Positions 8,171 through 17,733 of a stretch of 64,000 nucleotides of DNA are shown in pieces. The stretch's first letter is position 1. Every line of letters begins with the position of its first letter. The notes beneath the pieces are model-generated. The model was not told where the DNA came from, did not search any database, and saw only the letters and a program-made list of their open reading frames with translations. The position numbers were made by a program, and so were the translations under genes. The DNA comes from Comamonas sp. 26 (lineage in GTDB: Bacteria; Pseudomonadota; Gammaproteobacteria; Burkholderiales; Burkholderiaceae_C), in the NCBI RefSeq assembly GCF_002754475.1, contig NZ_PEFL01000001.1, positions 2,728,001-2,792,000 on the forward strand, written 5' to 3'.

Positions 8171-10861
8171 ATGCCAAGCAATAACGCTCCCATGGCCCCG
8201 CGCCCTGACCCCGATGCACTGGTTGCCCAGCTGCAGGCCGAGCAGCAGCAGGCGCAGCGGGGCAAGCTGCGTATTTACTTTGGCTCCAACGCCGGGGTAG
8301 GCAAGACCTGGGCCATGCTGGCCGCTGCCCAGCGGGAACGCCAGTCAGGCCGCCGCATGCTGGTGGGATTGGTTGAAACCCATGACCGAGCCGAGACCGA
8401 ACAACAACTGCACGGCATGGATCAACTGCCGCGCCGTGCAGTTGTCTATCAAGGCCGGCAGCTCACCGAGTTCGACCTGGATGCCGCGCTGGCGGCTCAC
8501 CCTGATGTGCTGCTGCTGGACGAGCTGGCGCACAGCAATGTAGCCGGGTCACGCCACCCCAAGCGCTGGCAGGATGTACTGGAGTTGCTGGACGCAGGCA
8601 TTGAGGTCTGGACGACGATGAATGTGCAGCACCTGGAAAGCCTGAACGATGTGGTGAGCGGCATCGTCGGCATACAGGTGCACGAAACCGTGCCAGACCA
8701 TATCTTTGATGATGCCAATGAAGTCATCGTGGTTGACATCCCACCGGAAGAGCTGCTCAAGCGCCTGAAGGCAGGCAAGGTCTACCCGCTGGAGCAGGCC
8801 GAGCGCGCTTCGCGCAACTTCTTTCGGCTGGGCAATCTGCTGGCCCTTCGCGAGTTGGCTTTGCGCCGCACGGCCGACCGCGTCGACGAGGACATGCGTG
8901 ACTACCGGCGCGAGCGTGCCATTGGCGATGTCTGGCCCGCCCGCGAGCGGCTGATGGTGGGTATTGGCGGCCGTGCGGGCGACGATGCCCTGGTACGCCA
9001 GGTGGCACGACTGGCACGAAGACTGGAGGCCGAATGGCTGGTGGTCTATGTGGATGCGCCCGAGCGCCAGCATCGCCCAAAGCATGTACAGGCATCCATG
9101 CTCAAAACACTGGCACTGGCCGCCCGTTTGGGGGCGGACACAGCCACCATTCCCGGTGCTGACGTGGCGCAGGCGCTGGTGGGCTTTGCCCGCGAGCGCA
9201 ATGCCAGCCACCTGGTGCTGGCCCGTATGGCCCGCACCGGCTGGAAGTGGTGGAGCCGTAGCTTGCCCGAGCAAATCACGCGTTTAGACCCAGGGCTGGA
9301 TGTACTGGTGCTGTCCGTTCCACTCAATAAAAAAGAGAGCACCCTGCGCCCGCCGGTAGAGCGCCAGCGGCCTGTGGCATGGAAAGGCTACTTGGGCGTC
9401 ACTCTGGCCTGCTTTGCGGCTGCTGGCCTGGCTGAATTGCTGCTGCAGGTGTTTGCCCCCGCCAATGTAGTCATGCTGTTTTTGCTGGTGGTGGTGCTGT
9501 CGGCCCTGCGCTGGGGACGCGGACCCGGCGCATGGGCAGCGCTGCTGTCCGTGCTGCTGTTTGACTTTTACTTTGTGCCGCCGCTCAACTCTTTTAGCGT
9601 CAACGACACACAATACGTATTTACTTTTTTCCTGATGCTTGGCGTGGCACTGATCTGCGGCCAGCTCATGGCCAGACTGCGGCATGAAGCCCGTGTGGCC
9701 GCAGAGCGCGAACGCCGCGCCGGTGCGCTGGCCCGGCTGGCGCGTGATCTGTCCGGTGCTCTCACGCAGGCGCAGGTGGCAAACATTGCACTGACCACAA
9801 TGTCAGGCGTTTTCGATGCACAGACTGCGCTGCTGCTACCCGATGCAGAGGAGCAGCTCCATATACAAACTGACAGCGATGCGCCGGTGGATGCCAGCAT
9901 TGCCCGCTGGGCCATGGAACACGGCCAGATGGCCGGGCAAGGCACAGACACGCTGGCTGCAGCGCCCGCTTTGTATGTGCCGCTGATGGCTCCCGTGCGC
10001 TCGCGCGGGGTACTGGTCTTGCTGCTACGCACACCTCAGCGACTGAATGTGCCTGAAGAGCATCGCCTGCTGGACGCCTGCGCCAGCCAGATAGCTTTAG
10101 CGCTAGAGCGCGTGCACTTTGTCGAAGTAGCACAGCAAACCCAAGTTGCCATGGAAGGCGAGCGCATGCGCAACACACTGCTGTCTGCCGTTTCTCATGA
10201 CCTGCGCACCCCGTTGACCAGTATTCTGGGGGCCGCCCAAACGGCCTTGCCTCATGCGCCGCCGGGTCTGCTGGCTGATATGTTGGGACAAATCCACAAT
10301 CAAGCCCAATCCCTGCAGCAACTGGTAGACAACCTGCTGGCTATGGCCCGCCTGCAACAAGGGGGCGTGCACCTTCAACGTGACTGGATCCCGGTGGATG
10401 AGCTGGTGGGTAGCGCACTGGCGCAAATGCGTGAGCGGCTGGCCCAGCACCCCGTACGCACCGCATTGCCTGCAGACTTGCCACTGCTGCAAGTCGATGC
10501 CGTGCTGATGGAGCGCGTGCTGGTCAATCTGCTGGACAATGCCGTCAAATACACGCCCGCAGGCACCCCAATTACGATCAGCGCGCAGTTGGACGGCAGC
10601 AACTGCTTGGTGGTTATGCAAGATGATGGCCCCGGACTGCCACCACACATGCCCGCCGATCAGTTGTTTGCCCCTTTTACGCGTGGCGTGACGGAATCTT
10701 CCATCTCGGGAATGGGACTTGGCCTGGCACTGGCACAGCGCATTGTTCAAGCCCACGGCGGCCGCCTTACCGCAAGTGCCGCCAGCCCCGCAGCCGATGT
10801 GCCCGGCACGGCTTTCACCATCTGCCTGCCTGTGCTGCCCCAGCCTCGCCTTGATGAATAA
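8171..10861 (+). CDS. kdpD: KdpD, sensor histidine kinase for potassium limitation
   Basis: The 896-residue protein has the full KdpD layout: an N-terminal KdpD domain with a Walker A motif (GSNAGVGKT, residues 39-47) and the Walker-B-like LLLDELAHSN, a universal-stress-protein domain, four membrane helices (about residues 400-500), a GAF-like region, then HisKA with the phospho-acceptor in SHDLRTP (His676), and a HATPase domain with DNAVKYTP, DDGPGLP and GMGLGLA. It senses K+ or ionic stress and phosphorylates KdpE. Length equals that of E. coli KdpD (894). The ATG has only a weak ribosome-binding site. Confidence 0.97.
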   Translation: MPSNNAPMAPRPDPDALVAQLQAEQQQAQRGKLRIYFGSNAGVGKTWAMLAAAQRERQSGRRMLVGLVETHDRAETEQQLHGMDQLPRRAVVYQGRQLTEFDLDAALAAHPDVLLLDELAHSNVAGSRHPKRWQDVLELLDAGIEVWTTMNVQHLESLNDVVSGIVGIQVHETVPDHIFDDANEVIVVDIPPEELLKRLKAGKVYPLEQAERASRNFFRLGNLLALRELALRRTADRVDEDMRDYRRERAIGDVWPARERLMVGIGGRAGDDALVRQVARLARRLEAEWLVVYVDAPERQHRPKHVQASMLKTLALAARLGADTATIPGADVAQALVGFARERNASHLVLARMARTGWKWWSRSLPEQITRLDPGLDVLVLSVPLNKKESTLRPPVERQRPVAWKGYLGVTLACFAAAGLAELLLQVFAPANVVMLFLLVVVLSALRWGRGPGAWAALLSVLLFDFYFVPPLNSFSVNDTQYVFTFFLMLGVALICGQLMARLRHEARVAAERERRAGALARLARDLSGALTQAQVANIALTTMSGVFDAQTALLLPDAEEQLHIQTDSDAPVDASIARWAMEHGQMAGQGTDTLAAAPALYVPLMAPVRSRGVLVLLLRTPQRLNVPEEHRLLDACASQIALALERVHFVEVAQQTQVAMEGERMRNTLLSAVSHDLRTPLTSILGAAQTALPHAPPGLLADMLGQIHNQAQSLQQLVDNLLAMARLQQGGVHLQRDWIPVDELVGSALAQMRERLAQHPVRTALPADLPLLQVDAVLMERVLVNLLDNAVKYTPAGTPITISAQLDGSNCLVVMQDDGPGLPPHMPADQLFAPFTRGVTESSISGMGLGLALAQRIVQAHGGRLTASAASPAADVPGTAFTICLPVLPQPRLDE

Positions 10862-10867
10862 TTTCGC

Positions 10868-11578
10868 ATGAACTCCGCCAGCCCCCGCATTCTATTGATT
10901 GAAGACGATGCCAGCATCCGCCGCTTTGTGCGGCTGGCGCTGGAAGACGAAGGCTGGCAAGTCTTTGAAGCCGAGACCGCCAAACGTGGTCTGATTGAAG
11001 CGGCCAGCCGCCAGCCTGATGCCGTGGTGCTGGATCTGGGTCTGCCCGACGCCGATGGCAAGACCGTCATCAGTGAGCTGCGCAGCTGGAGTCAGTTGCC
11101 GATTCTGGTGCTCTCGGCGCGCGATCATGAGGATGAAAAAGTGGCCGCGCTGGATGTGGGTGCCGATGACTACCTGAGCAAACCCTTTGGCGTGCCTGAG
11201 CTACTGGCCCGCCTGCGCGTCATGCTGCGCCGCCGCCAGCAGGCCCCCGCCCAGCAGCCCAGCAGCGAGGTGCAGTTTGGCGATGTGCACGTCAACCTCC
11301 CCACGCATGAAGTGCGCAAGGCAGGTGCGCCCATACACCTGACCCCCATCGAGTTTCGCCTGCTCGCCGCGCTGATCGCCGGGCAAGGCCGCGTGCTGAC
11401 CCATCGCCAGCTGCTGCTGCAAGTCTGGGGGCCAGAGTATCTGGATCGCCCCCACTATCTGCGGGTACACATGGCCAATCTGCGGCAAAAAGTGGAGAAC
11501 GATGCAGCGCAGCCCGCGCACCTGATGACCGAGTTGCAAGTGGGCTATCGCCTGATTCTTGATCCAATACATCATTAA
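10868..11578 (+). CDS. kdpE: KdpE, OmpR-type response regulator of the kdp operon
   Basis: The 236-residue protein joins a receiver domain (acid pocket IEDD at 11-14, phospho-acceptor Asp56 in VVLDLGLPD, switch Lys in YLSKPFG) to an OmpR/PhoB winged helix (ending HYLRVHMANLRQKVE...TELQVGYRL). Phosphorylated KdpE activates kdp transcription. It starts six bases after kdpD. The 174 bases after its stop carry no clear terminator; they lead into the alcohol dehydrogenase gene on the same strand. Confidence 0.97.
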   Translation: MNSASPRILLIEDDASIRRFVRLALEDEGWQVFEAETAKRGLIEAASRQPDAVVLDLGLPDADGKTVISELRSWSQLPILVLSARDHEDEKVAALDVGADDYLSKPFGVPELLARLRVMLRRRQQAPAQQPSSEVQFGDVHVNLPTHEVRKAGAPIHLTPIEFRLLAALIAGQGRVLTHRQLLLQVWGPEYLDRPHYLRVHMANLRQKVENDAAQPAHLMTELQVGYRLILDPIHH

Positions 11579-11752
11579 GCTGCACAGCCTGAGTATGTAG
11601 AGACGCTTTTTTGCGTTCCCGCTGCCATGACCCACACAGCTCATGTCCCCCGCGCGACGATTTAGACATGATCCTCAGGGTTTGCGTTCTTGGCCCTGAG
11701 CCTGAGGACTTCTAGATTGTTCTGATCTCTGTTTCGACCGAATAAGCAAACC

Positions 11753-12889
11753 ATGGCTTTTATCAACTACGTCACCCAGATCCAGTTTGATTTTGGCGCC
11801 ATACAGCTGCTGCGCGCTGAGTGCGAACGCGTGGGCATCAACAAACCACTGATCGTGACCGACCCCGGCGTCAAAGCTGCAGGCATTTTGCAAAAAGCGG
11901 TGGATGCGCTGAGCTGCCTGCCCCATGCGGTGTTTGACCAGACACCTTCCAACCCCACTGAAGCGGCTGTGCGCGCAGCGGCTGAAATCTACAAGACCCA
12001 GCGCTGCGATGGGCTGATTGCCGTGGGCGGTGGCAGCGCCATTGATTGCGCCAAGGGCGTGGCCATTGCCGCCACGCATGAAGGGCCCTTGTCGCACTAC
12101 TCCACGATAGAGGGTGGCTCGCCACGTATCACCGAACAAGTGGCACCGCTGATTGCCGTGCCCACGACCAGCGGCACGGGCAGCGAAGTGGCACGCGGTG
12201 CCATTTTGATCGTAGATGACCACCGTAAGCTGGGCTTTCACAGCTGGCATCTGGTGCCCAAAACTGCCATCTGCGACCCTGAACTGACCTTTGGCCTGCC
12301 CCCCATGCTGACAGCCGCCACGGGCATGGATGCGATTGCCCATTGCATGGAAACCTTTATGGCCGCCGCCTTCAACCCACCTGCGGATGGCATTGCGCTT
12401 GATGGCTTGACACGCGGCTGGGCGCATATCGAACGCGCTACCCGCAATGGGCAAGATGCAGAAGCCCGCCGCCAGCTGATGAGCGCCAGCATGCAAGGTG
12501 CAATGGCATTCCAGAAAGGCCTGGGCTGCGTACACAGCCTGAGCCACAGTCTGGGCGGTGTGAACCCGCGCCTGCACCACGGCACGCTCAACGCCATGTT
12601 TTTACCGGCCGTTGTGCGCTTCAATGCTAGCTCCGAAAGCGTGCAGCGCGAAGATCGCCTGAACCGCATGGCCCATGCAATGAACCTGAGCAGCGGCAGC
12701 GACATTCCCGATGCGATTCGCGAGATGAATGCCCGACTGGGCCTGCCCACCGGCCTTACCGCCATGGGCGTGGAAAGCGCGCAGTTTGAAGCCATCATCA
12801 GCGGCGCGCTCAAGGATCATTGCCATGCCACAAACCCGCGCCTGGCTACCGTTCAGGACTACGAGCAGATGCTGAGCACATCACTCTGA
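11753..12889 (+). CDS. Iron-containing alcohol dehydrogenase
   Basis: The 378-residue cytoplasmic NAD(P)-dependent oxidoreductase belongs to the Fe-ADH (group III) family. It shows the nucleotide-binding VGGGSAIDCAKG, the PTTSGTGSEV signature, and the metal ligands expected from D-x3-H (GMDAIAHCME), HSLSHSLG and the HHGTLNA region. The substrate cannot be fixed from sequence; relatives act on butanol, lactaldehyde, 4-hydroxybutyrate or maleylacetate. It is apparently a single-gene unit, bounded downstream by a convergent terminator. The start ATG follows AATAAGCAAACC with no strong Shine-Dalgarno sequence. Confidence 0.93.
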   Translation: MAFINYVTQIQFDFGAIQLLRAECERVGINKPLIVTDPGVKAAGILQKAVDALSCLPHAVFDQTPSNPTEAAVRAAAEIYKTQRCDGLIAVGGGSAIDCAKGVAIAATHEGPLSHYSTIEGGSPRITEQVAPLIAVPTTSGTGSEVARGAILIVDDHRKLGFHSWHLVPKTAICDPELTFGLPPMLTAATGMDAIAHCMETFMAAAFNPPADGIALDGLTRGWAHIERATRNGQDAEARRQLMSASMQGAMAFQKGLGCVHSLSHSLGGVNPRLHHGTLNAMFLPAVVRFNASSESVQREDRLNRMAHAMNLSSGSDIPDAIREMNARLGLPTGLTAMGVESAQFEAIISGALKDHCHATNPRLATVQDYEQMLSTSL

Positions 12890-12917
12890 TACGACACTGA
12901 AGTCTGCCCGCCAAAAC

Positions 12918-12955
12918 AACACCGCCCTCCGCACCAATATGCGGAGGGCGGTGTT
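12918..12955. terminator. Bidirectional hairpin between two convergent genes
   Basis: A perfect 16-bp stem (AACACCGCCCTCCGCA with TGCGGAGGGCGGTGTT) closes a six-base loop. It lies between the stop of the alcohol dehydrogenase (plus) and the stop of the AI-2E-type permease (minus), so it can serve both transcripts. There is no long T tract. Confidence 0.85.
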
Positions 12956-12970
12956 GCATCATGCTCAAAT

Positions 12971-15598
12971 TCAAGTCTCGGAGACAGACCCTTGTGCTGG
13001 CCCTTGTTTCAGCACCTCGCGCACTTGCTCCATCAACTGCTGCGCCATGCTACTTAGCACGGCCAGTTCATCCTCAGACAAGTTGCGAGGTTCATCATCC
13101 AAGATGGCAAAGCAGCCCAGTACATGGCCTTTTTTATCGGTCAAGGGCACGCCCGCATAAAAACGCAGCTTCAGGCTTTGCACTGTTGGGTCAGCCGCAA
13201 AGCGCGGGTCTCGCGCCAAGTCACCCACCACAATGGCTTCTTCGTCATACACCACATAGGATGAAACCGTGCTCTCGCGCGGAAGACTGTGCAGCACCGT
13301 TCCTTCATCAGTCGATGGCAGCAAACTGCCCGGCGTATAGACCCTGTCTGCATCCACCCATGAGACCTGCGCCCATTTGACGTTGAAGGCGTTGATCGCC
13401 TGCTTGGCAGTCTCGTGATAAAGCAGCGTCAGCGACGGGCTCAGCACCCCACTGGCATGCAGCGCTTTGACGCGCTGCGCATCACCTTCAGGGATCGGCG
13501 CGGCAATCACGCTTTCACCCGAGTCATACACCTGCATGGCTTCTACCCACAGATGCAGCTCATGCAGACTGGTCACGCAGGCCTGCGCACCGCACTGCTC
13601 TGCAAAATGAGGGTCTGCAGCCACGGCAGGTGCATTCCACAGGCACAAAACCACACGTGCCCGTGGCCAGTGGCGGCGAATACGGCGCACCATGCGCCGC
13701 GCCATGCTTTGGGGCTGGTTGCTAAAAATAGAGAGCACTAGCAGGTCCGAGGTCTGCATGGCCTTGGCCCATGCTCCATCTCCCAGCTGTCCATTCGCAT
13801 CTGGTAGCAAGGCCTGTGAATCGGTGGTCAAAGCCCATTCAGAGCAGCTCACCTCATGGCCATGCAAGCTCTCGGTGTGCGCCACCATGGCCGCGCCTAG
13901 TGCATCGACCTCCCATCGTGCGCCAGCGCAATGAATACGCAAGCGGCGACGTTGATCGCTTTCAGGCAAAGGGGCACCGCGGCGCTTACCGCCGACATAA
14001 GGAGCATAGTGATCGCGCAACTCTTCAAGCAAGGCCCCCATGCCGTTGGACAGACGCAGTCGATGCTCGGCAGTGGCTGACTCCAGATGCTGCTGAGTGG
14101 CAATGCGCAGGGCAGGAATGGCCACTTCATCGTAAAAGCTGCTGATGGCATTGGCACGGTCTTCCGATGTGGGCTTTGATGGCAGGCGCTCTTCCACAGA
14201 CTCCACGGCCATGCTGATGGCGTCATCCGCATCATCAGCCAGCAAACGCTGATAAAGCCGCTGCTGCGGGCCCAGCACAGGCTCGCTACCCAGCAAAACT
14301 TCCATGAATTTAAGCGAGGGAATATAGCGTCCCAGCACCAGTAAACACACCGTCAGTGGCGTGGAAAGAATCAGACCAATAGGGCCCCAGAGCGCCGTCC
14401 AGAAAGTCGCCGCCACAATGATGGACAGGGTGGACAAGCCGGTACTTGCACCATACAGCCAAGGCTCAATCACGTTGTTGCTGATCAGCTCCAGCAACAG
14501 AATCAAGCCCAGCGTCATCAAGAACATATTCCAGCTAGGGTCCACCGCAAAAGCCAGCACCAATGGGAACACGGCCGACATCATCGCCCCTACATAGGGC
14601 ACAAAACGCATGATGGCGCCCAGCACCCCCCAGAGAATCGCCCCCGGCACGCCGATAAACCACAGGCCCGCCGCCAGCGGAACGCCATAGCTGACGTTGA
14701 CGATGAACTGCATGCGCAGATATTTACCAATACGCTCTGACGCCTCATCCAGCGCATCTGTCGCTACATGGAGATTGCCGCCCATCAGCCGCAGCAGCCT
14801 GTCACGCAAATCATCTCTGTCCAGCAAAATCAAAATCACAAACAGCAGCACAATGCCTGCGGTTGTCACAGGCTCCACAATACGCACCAGCCATTGCAGC
14901 ATCCGGGTGGTAGGCTTGGACTCGGGGCTCTGAACCTCGACCTTTTGCACCCGCGCAGTGGCTCCATCAGTGCTGGCAATTTCCTTTTCAAGCGTGTTGT
15001 AGGTTTTGAAAACACCATCCCACGCACTGGGCATGTTGACGCTCTTGCGCAACCCACGCAGCTTTTCGCGAATCGTAGATTGATAAGTAGGCAGATCGGC
15101 GCTAAGTTGCTGCACCTGACTGCCCAGGTACATGCCCAGGCCACCCAGCGCCGCCAGTGCAAAAACCACCACCACAATGGCCGAAGCCATACGTGGCAGC
15201 CCCCAGCGTTTGAGTCTGGAGACCGCGGGGTCCAGCAAAAAACCCAACAACATCGCCAGAGCCAGCGGAATCAGCATGTCCCGCCCGTAAAACAGCGCCA
15301 GGATCACGATAAAGGCAATCAGCAGCCCAATCAGCAGGCGTAGGGCTGGAACCAGATCAACCAGCTGCATAACGCCGGGCAGCGTAGTGGATCGAGCGCG
15401 TCGGCCTGCGCCCTCCCAGGAAGCGGAATCGCCACGTACTGCTCGCTCTTCGCGGTGCTTGTGCACCCGCGAGGCTGAGGTTTCAAGTTCTACAGGCGCT
15501 CCCGCATGGGGTTCATTGGGCGCAACGGCCCCAAAGTTGACGACAACCGAAGCAGGTGAATCATCTGGCTTCGACGATTCTGTGGAAAGGTCAGACAT
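12971..15598 (-). CDS. AI-2E/PerM-type permease with a large soluble C-terminal region ending in a GAF domain
   Basis: This 875-residue protein begins with about 80 polar residues. Residues about 85-430 form an AI-2E-family (DUF20/PerM) membrane domain with the usual eight-helix pattern (for example LAMLLGFLLDPAVSRLKRWG and VVAATFWTALWGPIGLILSTPL). Plain family members end there at about 350-400 residues. Here about 280 further soluble residues of unclear fold follow (RLRIHCAGARWEVDALGAAM, LLVLSIFSNQPQSMARRM), then a GAF domain at about 712-865. The architecture suggests a transporter or channel whose activity is set by a bound ligand, or a sensor. Function and substrate are inference. The start codon is not marked by a clear ribosome-binding site. 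Confidence 0.85.
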   Translation of the reverse strand: MSDLSTESSKPDDSPASVVVNFGAVAPNEPHAGAPVELETSASRVHKHREERAVRGDSASWEGAGRRARSTTLPGVMQLVDLVPALRLLIGLLIAFIVILALFYGRDMLIPLALAMLLGFLLDPAVSRLKRWGLPRMASAIVVVVFALAALGGLGMYLGSQVQQLSADLPTYQSTIREKLRGLRKSVNMPSAWDGVFKTYNTLEKEIASTDGATARVQKVEVQSPESKPTTRMLQWLVRIVEPVTTAGIVLLFVILILLDRDDLRDRLLRLMGGNLHVATDALDEASERIGKYLRMQFIVNVSYGVPLAAGLWFIGVPGAILWGVLGAIMRFVPYVGAMMSAVFPLVLAFAVDPSWNMFLMTLGLILLLELISNNVIEPWLYGASTGLSTLSIIVAATFWTALWGPIGLILSTPLTVCLLVLGRYIPSLKFMEVLLGSEPVLGPQQRLYQRLLADDADDAISMAVESVEERLPSKPTSEDRANAISSFYDEVAIPALRIATQQHLESATAEHRLRLSNGMGALLEELRDHYAPYVGGKRRGAPLPESDQRRRLRIHCAGARWEVDALGAAMVAHTESLHGHEVSCSEWALTTDSQALLPDANGQLGDGAWAKAMQTSDLLVLSIFSNQPQSMARRMVRRIRRHWPRARVVLCLWNAPAVAADPHFAEQCGAQACVTSLHELHLWVEAMQVYDSGESVIAAPIPEGDAQRVKALHASGVLSPSLTLLYHETAKQAINAFNVKWAQVSWVDADRVYTPGSLLPSTDEGTVLHSLPRESTVSSYVVYDEEAIVVGDLARDPRFAADPTVQSLKLRFYAGVPLTDKKGHVLGCFAILDDEPRNLSEDELAVLSSMAQQLMEQVREVLKQGPAQGSVSET

Positions 15599-15720
15599 AA
15601 ACGGCCTTGTTTGTTGTTATTGATGTGAAGGCAAGCCAGACTCAGGCATTGCACGCAATCCGATCAACACTGCTTGTCATGATTCACCGCAATTCTCAAA
15701 TCACACAGAAAGATCAAACG

Positions 15721-16824
15721 CTAGAGCGACTCAACCCGCACCATATCCGCCGTACTCAGCCACTGCACAAACTCATCAGCCAGTTGCTGACTGGCCGCAA
15801 CCGAGGCATTCCATGCCTTGGCCCGGCCCTCGTGATCGGAGCCATAGCTCAAAAAGTCATGTCTGTCGGGCAGCTTACCATTGGGCAAACTGGCCACCCA
15901 TGCAAGATCGGGTGCCAGCACGATCATGGAATCCAGATACGCACTGGGCTGGCGGCGGCGCTTCCAGTTTTTATCCAGCCAGCCGGGTACCACGGCCTTC
16001 TGAAAATGCGGGTACAGCACAACCCCCTGCCCTGTCTGCGATGCCAGATAGTCAAGATGCATGTGATAGTCCGTAATGCCACCATCCCAGTAAGCGCCAC
16101 TGGGAGCGCCCTGAATATCATGCACAGCATCCAGCACAAAAGGGATGGAGCAACTGGCACGTACAGCATCCATAAAATTGGTGCTCGTCAGACCCGCCTG
16201 CGTAGAGCGAAGGTCATTCACGCCAAATGGCAAGCTGTGCAGGTTAGCCCCTTGAGACGTTGAAAACACCACACGTTCCAGCCATGAGCCCAGTGCCTGA
16301 CGACTGAAAGCATTGCTGATAAAAGCCCCAGCATAGCCAAGCGGGGTACGCCAAGGTGTGACGCGCGACAACAGGCCTTGGCCCCGGGATGCAATGACAT
16401 GCAAGCGATAGCGTGGGTGATTCAAGACTTCAGCGATACGCCCACCGAAGAACTCTTGCAGGCTTTGTGAAAAACGCTCGCTGACCAGACTCGCTGGAGG
16501 GCGCTTTTGCCCTTCCGGAGGCTCGAAGCGCTGAGCAATATAGTCACGCTCTAGCCGCTCAAAAGCTTGAACAGAATCATTCAAACAAGCCGTCGCCATG
16601 CGCCAGGCACCTATGGATGCGCCAACCAGATCGACTTGATGGTGACTTTGCGTCAGCCAGTGGCCAAAAATGAATCGATCCAGAGGCCCGAGAATCAACC
16701 CCTTGGGCCCACCGGCCGCAGCCGGTATGACTTTGACCATTTCAGGCTGCAAGCCGTGCTGCTCTAAAAGTTGCCGAGCTTTGCAGCCGGCATAGATGCG
16801 TAATGCTCTGGGTGGTGACGTCAT
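15721..16824 (-). CDS. Patatin-like phospholipase family protein
   Basis: The 367-residue protein has the Ser-Asp dyad of patatins: the nucleophile elbow GASIG (around residue 70, VDLVGASIGAWR) and the D-G-G motif (YWDGGITDYH, about residue 247). A glycine-rich oxyanion segment AAGGPKG stands near residue 37. Such enzymes hydrolyse acyl groups of membrane lipids. No signal peptide is visible, so it is probably cytoplasmic or peripheral to the inner membrane. Its stop lies 122 bases before the AI-2E-type gene and its start about 50 bases after the histidine kinase gene, all on one strand. Confidence 0.85.
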   Translation of the reverse strand: MTSPPRALRIYAGCKARQLLEQHGLQPEMVKVIPAAAGGPKGLILGPLDRFIFGHWLTQSHHQVDLVGASIGAWRMATACLNDSVQAFERLERDYIAQRFEPPEGQKRPPASLVSERFSQSLQEFFGGRIAEVLNHPRYRLHVIASRGQGLLSRVTPWRTPLGYAGAFISNAFSRQALGSWLERVVFSTSQGANLHSLPFGVNDLRSTQAGLTSTNFMDAVRASCSIPFVLDAVHDIQGAPSGAYWDGGITDYHMHLDYLASQTGQGVVLYPHFQKAVVPGWLDKNWKRRRQPSAYLDSMIVLAPDLAWVASLPNGKLPDRHDFLSYGSDHEGRAKAWNASVAASQQLADEFVQWLSTADMVRVESL

Positions 16825-16873
16825 TCAGCCATTGTGCTTGACGAGCGATTTGCCACCACCACGCCCAGAACAG

Positions 16874-17704
16874 TCACCACGTGATGGTAATTTTTGTCCC
16901 GCCAGCCATGCGGGGCTGAATTTCGAACTTACCGCCTATGGCTTGCGCTCGGCGGCGCATATTGAGCAAACCCATGCCAGCGGAAGACTCTGTGCCCATA
17001 TCTTGCCCGACCGCCTGTATCAGACCTTTGCCGTCATCTTCAATGCTGAGACACGCATGCACAAAAACGCTTGAGGCACCGGTTTGAGCCGTCGCCGCCA
17101 AGCTAATCCATACCTCATGCGCTTGTGCATGTTGCAGCACATTGCTGATGGCTTCCTGCACCACAGCCATGATTTCTCTGGCCATGCTGCCGCGTGGCAA
17201 GCAGCCCGCCCCACCCATGGCCTCGGGATCCCACACATCCCAGTGCAGACTTATGCCTTGGCGTTCGAGAACTGGTTGCAGGCGGTGCCTGAATCTCGCC
17301 AGAAGTACGCCTAACGATTCATCCTGAGCATCCATCGAATCAACAATCAAGCGCAAATCCAGCAAACATTGCTCCAGCGCCCGACGCATTGCCGGGGCCG
17401 GGTGCTGTTCAGACAGACTGATCAGGTGCACCAGCTGGCTGCCCACGCCATCATGCAAGGCCGCAGCCATACGCCGCCGCTCCAGTTGAACTTCTCGTGA
17501 AGGACGGACGCTTTTGCGCCTGCGCCACAGCAAGCTGCGATAGGCTTTAGGCAGCAGCCAGACAAAAGTGACGGCACTGATCAGTGCACCGAACGCGGCG
17601 CACCAGCCTATGACAGACTGCAACGCCGCTGAATCCTGAGCCAAGCAAAACAGCCACAGCAGCAGTTGAATGCCCCAAAGAAGTAACTGCCAAACGTAAA
17701 TCAT
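16874..17704 (-). CDS. Short membrane sensor histidine kinase (NarX/HisKA_3 type)
   Basis: The 276-residue protein has two N-terminal membrane helices (about residues 1-20 and 33-52) with almost no periplasmic loop, then a HisKA_3 dimerisation domain with the phospho-acceptor His84 in AALHDGVGSQL, and a HATPase domain (QEAISNVLQHA, EDDGKG, GMGLLNMRRRA, GGTKITITW). It lacks a distinct extracellular sensor domain, so it probably senses a membrane or cytoplasmic cue. It is the downstream partner of the LuxR-type regulator whose stop is 29 bases upstream. The signal is unknown. Confidence 0.92.
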   Translation of the reverse strand: MIYVWQLLLWGIQLLLWLFCLAQDSAALQSVIGWCAAFGALISAVTFVWLLPKAYRSLLWRRRKSVRPSREVQLERRRMAAALHDGVGSQLVHLISLSEQHPAPAMRRALEQCLLDLRLIVDSMDAQDESLGVLLARFRHRLQPVLERQGISLHWDVWDPEAMGGAGCLPRGSMAREIMAVVQEAISNVLQHAQAHEVWISLAATAQTGASSVFVHACLSIEDDGKGLIQAVGQDMGTESSAGMGLLNMRRRAQAIGGKFEIQPRMAGGTKITITW

Positions 17705-17733
17705 TCAAGACTTCCTCTGGCGACCTTGATGAA

